Program-made: the position numbers and the translations under genes
Notes under the pieces: model-generated
The model's database searches: none
What the model was told of the DNA's origin: nothing
The model's input: the letters and a program-made list of their open reading frames with translations, nothing else
Assembly: GCA_023409835.1 (NCBI GenBank)
Contig: JAEYQV010000122.1
Location: forward strand, 1-6,735
From: Bacillota bacterium
Lineage (GTDB): Bacteria; Bacillota; Clostridia; Lachnospirales; Lachnospiraceae
Length of the DNA: 6,735 nucleotides
Direction: 5' to 3'
Shown: piece after piece, positions 5,066 through 6,735 of the stretch
Numbering within the stretch: the stretch's first letter is position 1
Layout of the letters: each line of letters opens with the position of its first letter

Positions 5066-6562
5066 ATGAAAAAGTCAACGATAAGCATTGATAAGCATTT
5101 CATTGTGGGGGATATTGACAAACGGATCTATGGTTCTTTTATCGAACATCTGGGACGTGCCGTATATGAAGGAATTTATCAGCCGGAAAGCCCATTTGCG
5201 GATGAACAGGGGATGCGGACCGATGTGATTGAATTGATCCGTAAACTTAATGTTCCGCTGGTACGTTATCCGGGAGGTAATTTTGTGTCCGGTTATCACT
5301 GGGAGGATGGGGTAGGTCCGAAGAAGGAACGCCCTGAGAAGCTGGATCTTGCCTGGAGTGTAATCGAGACGAACCAATTTGGGTTGAATGAATTCATGGA
5401 CTGGTCAAAGAAAGCCGGAACCGCACCGATGATGGCGGTCAATCTGGGGACCAGGGGAATTGATGATGCAAAGAACATTGTAGAATACTGCAACCTTCAG
5501 GGGGGCAGCTATTATAGCAATCTTAGAAAAGAACACGGCTATGAGCAGCCCCATGATATTAAACTGTGGTGTCTGGGAAATGAAGCGGACGGTAACTGGC
5601 AGATGGGGCATAAGACAGCATATGAATATGGAAGAATAGCTGCAGAGGCAGGCCGCATCATGAAGATGGTGGACCCGTCCATTGAATTAGTTGCCTGCGG
5701 CAGTTCCGGACTGGGCATGGAGACCTTCGGAACCTGGGAGGATACCGTTCTTTCAGAATGCTATGACCAGGTTAATTATTTGTCCTTACATCAGTATTAT
5801 GGCAATCAGGAGAATAACACACCGGAGTTTCTTGCGAATACGGTTGCTATGGATCAGTTCATCGAGTCTGTTGTATCAATCTGCGATGCAGTGAAAGCAA
5901 AGAAACGTAAGAGCAAATCGATTTACTTATCCTTCGATGAATGGAATGTATGGTATCATTCCAATGAACAGGACAAGAAGCTGAAAAGCTGGAGTAAAGT
6001 GCCTCATCAGCTGGAGGATGTATATAACTTCGAGGATGCCCTATTGGTAGCAGGTATGATGATTACTCTGCTGCGCCATGCAGATCGTGTGAAGGTGGCT
6101 TGTCTGGCCCAGCTGGTAAATGTTATTGCTCCGATTATGACCTCCGATACCGGTGCCTGGAAGCAGACAATTTATTATCCTTTTGAACTGATCAGTAACC
6201 ATGGCCGCGGAACAGTTTTACACACGGTTGTTAAGAGTCCGGTATATGAGAGCAAGCATGGAGATGCCCCTTATCTGGATACGGTCTTAGTGATGAATGA
6301 AGAAGAGGAAACACTGACCTTATTTGCGGTGAATAAGGATCTTGAGGATTCTATGGAGATATCCTGCGATCTGCGTCAATTCAAGGACTATCAGGTGAAG
6401 GAACATATCGTTCTGAACCATACCGACTTAAAGGCGGTCAATACGGAGGAACAGCCGGATACGGTACATCCGGTCAGAATAAATAATGCAAAGGTAGAGA
6501 ATGGTATACTACAGGCTGTATTATGTGACAAGAGCTTCCATATGATTAAACTTGGGAAATAG
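5066..6562 (+). CDS. abfA: GH51 alpha-L-arabinofuranosidase
   Basis: The 498-residue enzyme removes alpha-linked L-arabinofuranose side groups from arabinoxylan and arabinan oligosaccharides. It has no signal peptide, so it acts in the cytoplasm on imported oligosaccharides. The size agrees with bacterial GH51 enzymes of about 500 residues. The catalytic barrel covers about the first 380 residues. Motifs include YGSFIEHLGRAVYEGIY near 22-38, RYPGGNFVSGYHWEDGVGP (67-85), LWCLGNEADG with acid/base Glu173, LSLHQYYGN, and LSFDEWNVWY with nucleophile Glu292. A beta-sandwich domain fills about 390-498. The usual GNEMDGPWQ is GNEADGNWQ here, a change beside the acid/base residue but not in it. The start has AAAGGAA (5051-5057) about 8 bases upstream. 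It is transcribed alone, divergent from the AraC-family gene, and ends at a terminator. Confidence 0.96.
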   Translation: MKKSTISIDKHFIVGDIDKRIYGSFIEHLGRAVYEGIYQPESPFADEQGMRTDVIELIRKLNVPLVRYPGGNFVSGYHWEDGVGPKKERPEKLDLAWSVIETNQFGLNEFMDWSKKAGTAPMMAVNLGTRGIDDAKNIVEYCNLQGGSYYSNLRKEHGYEQPHDIKLWCLGNEADGNWQMGHKTAYEYGRIAAEAGRIMKMVDPSIELVACGSSGLGMETFGTWEDTVLSECYDQVNYLSLHQYYGNQENNTPEFLANTVAMDQFIESVVSICDAVKAKKRKSKSIYLSFDEWNVWYHSNEQDKKLKSWSKVPHQLEDVYNFEDALLVAGMMITLLRHADRVKVACLAQLVNVIAPIMTSDTGAWKQTIYYPFELISNHGRGTVLHTVVKSPVYESKHGDAPYLDTVLVMNEEEETLTLFAVNKDLEDSMEISCDLRQFKDYQVKEHIVLNHTDLKAVNTEEQPDTVHPVRINNAKVENGILQAVLCDKSFHMIKLGK

Positions 6563-6568
6563 TGAAGG

Positions 6569-6600
6569 AAGGGGCTGTCGCAATATGCGGCGCCCTTTTT
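6569..6600 (+). terminator. Intrinsic terminator of the arabinofuranosidase gene
   Basis: AAGGGGC (6569-6575) pairs with GCCCTTT (6592-6598). The stem continues inward as GTCGC/GCGGC around the loop AATAT, with a single bulged T at 6576 and two wobble pairs. A run of five T residues (6596-6600) ends it. It begins 6 bases after the stop codon. Confidence 0.82.
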
Positions 6601-6705
6601 ACGTTAGAGATGTTTATCACAGATTAGATTTACATGAATAGCGTGTGACTATTAATCCAACAGAGACACGTTCTCACTCGGTTGCCGCACATAGCGGTAC
6701 ATAAG

Positions 6706-6735
6706 GTTGTGACAGAGAAAGGCATCTGCCACAAC
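6706..6735. repeat. Strong inverted repeat at the window edge
   Basis: GTTGTGACAGA (6706-6716) pairs with TCTGCCACAAC (6725-6735) over 11 positions with one A-C mismatch, around an 8-base loop. It ends exactly at the last base, so it may be longer. It could be a terminator for a gene to the right, part of a mobile-element end, or a structure inside a coding sequence: a minus-strand frame without a stop (27 codons, stop at 6652-6654) runs across it from the right edge. Nothing in that frame is recognised. Confidence 0.4.

Overview
The window looks like a chromosomal stretch from an anaerobic, plant-fibre-degrading Clostridia bacterium, most plausibly Lachnospiraceae. This is inferred from the moderate-to-low GC, strong AGGAGG-type ribosome sites, a type I-C-like CRISPR repeat, and a xylan/arabinoxylan gene set. 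No taxonomic marker gene is present, so the assignment is tentative.

Left part (1-1195): the window opens on one CRISPR repeat of type I-C appearance with a degenerate 3' end. It is probably the last repeat of an array lying to the left. After an AT-rich spacer comes a minus-strand gene for a small stand-alone degenerate GGDEF-like protein whose signature motif has been lost. About 300 bases with no recognisable gene follow.

Middle-left (1196-2486): a two-gene operon with a 4-base overlap encodes a LytTR DNA-binding regulator without a receiver domain and a four-helix membrane protein with a LiaF-like C-terminal domain. Its promoter (TTTACT-16-TATAAT) is preceded by two direct repeats 21 bp apart, a layout matching tandem LytTR sites and suggesting autoregulation. 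The operon ends in a strong intrinsic terminator.

Right part (2487-6600): a hemicellulose locus. A GH10 endo-xylanase is made as a surface lipoprotein on a long disordered tether. It converges with an AraC-family regulator across a shared bidirectional terminator. That regulator is divergent from a cytoplasmic GH51 alpha-L-arabinofuranosidase, and the spacer between them holds two clear palindromes beside recognisable promoter boxes. The likely scheme is that xylanase cuts arabinoxylan outside the cell, imported arabino-xylo-oligosaccharides are debranched by the GH51 enzyme inside, and the AraC protein senses a sugar and controls one or both genes. No transporter is in the window.

Right end (6601-6735): no confident gene. 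A strong hairpin ends exactly at the window edge, and a 27-codon minus-strand open frame may be the tail of a neighbouring gene.

No wholly new system is evident. The most interesting items are the LytTR/LiaF-like pair with its putative operator, and a similarly spaced repeat upstream of the xylanase.
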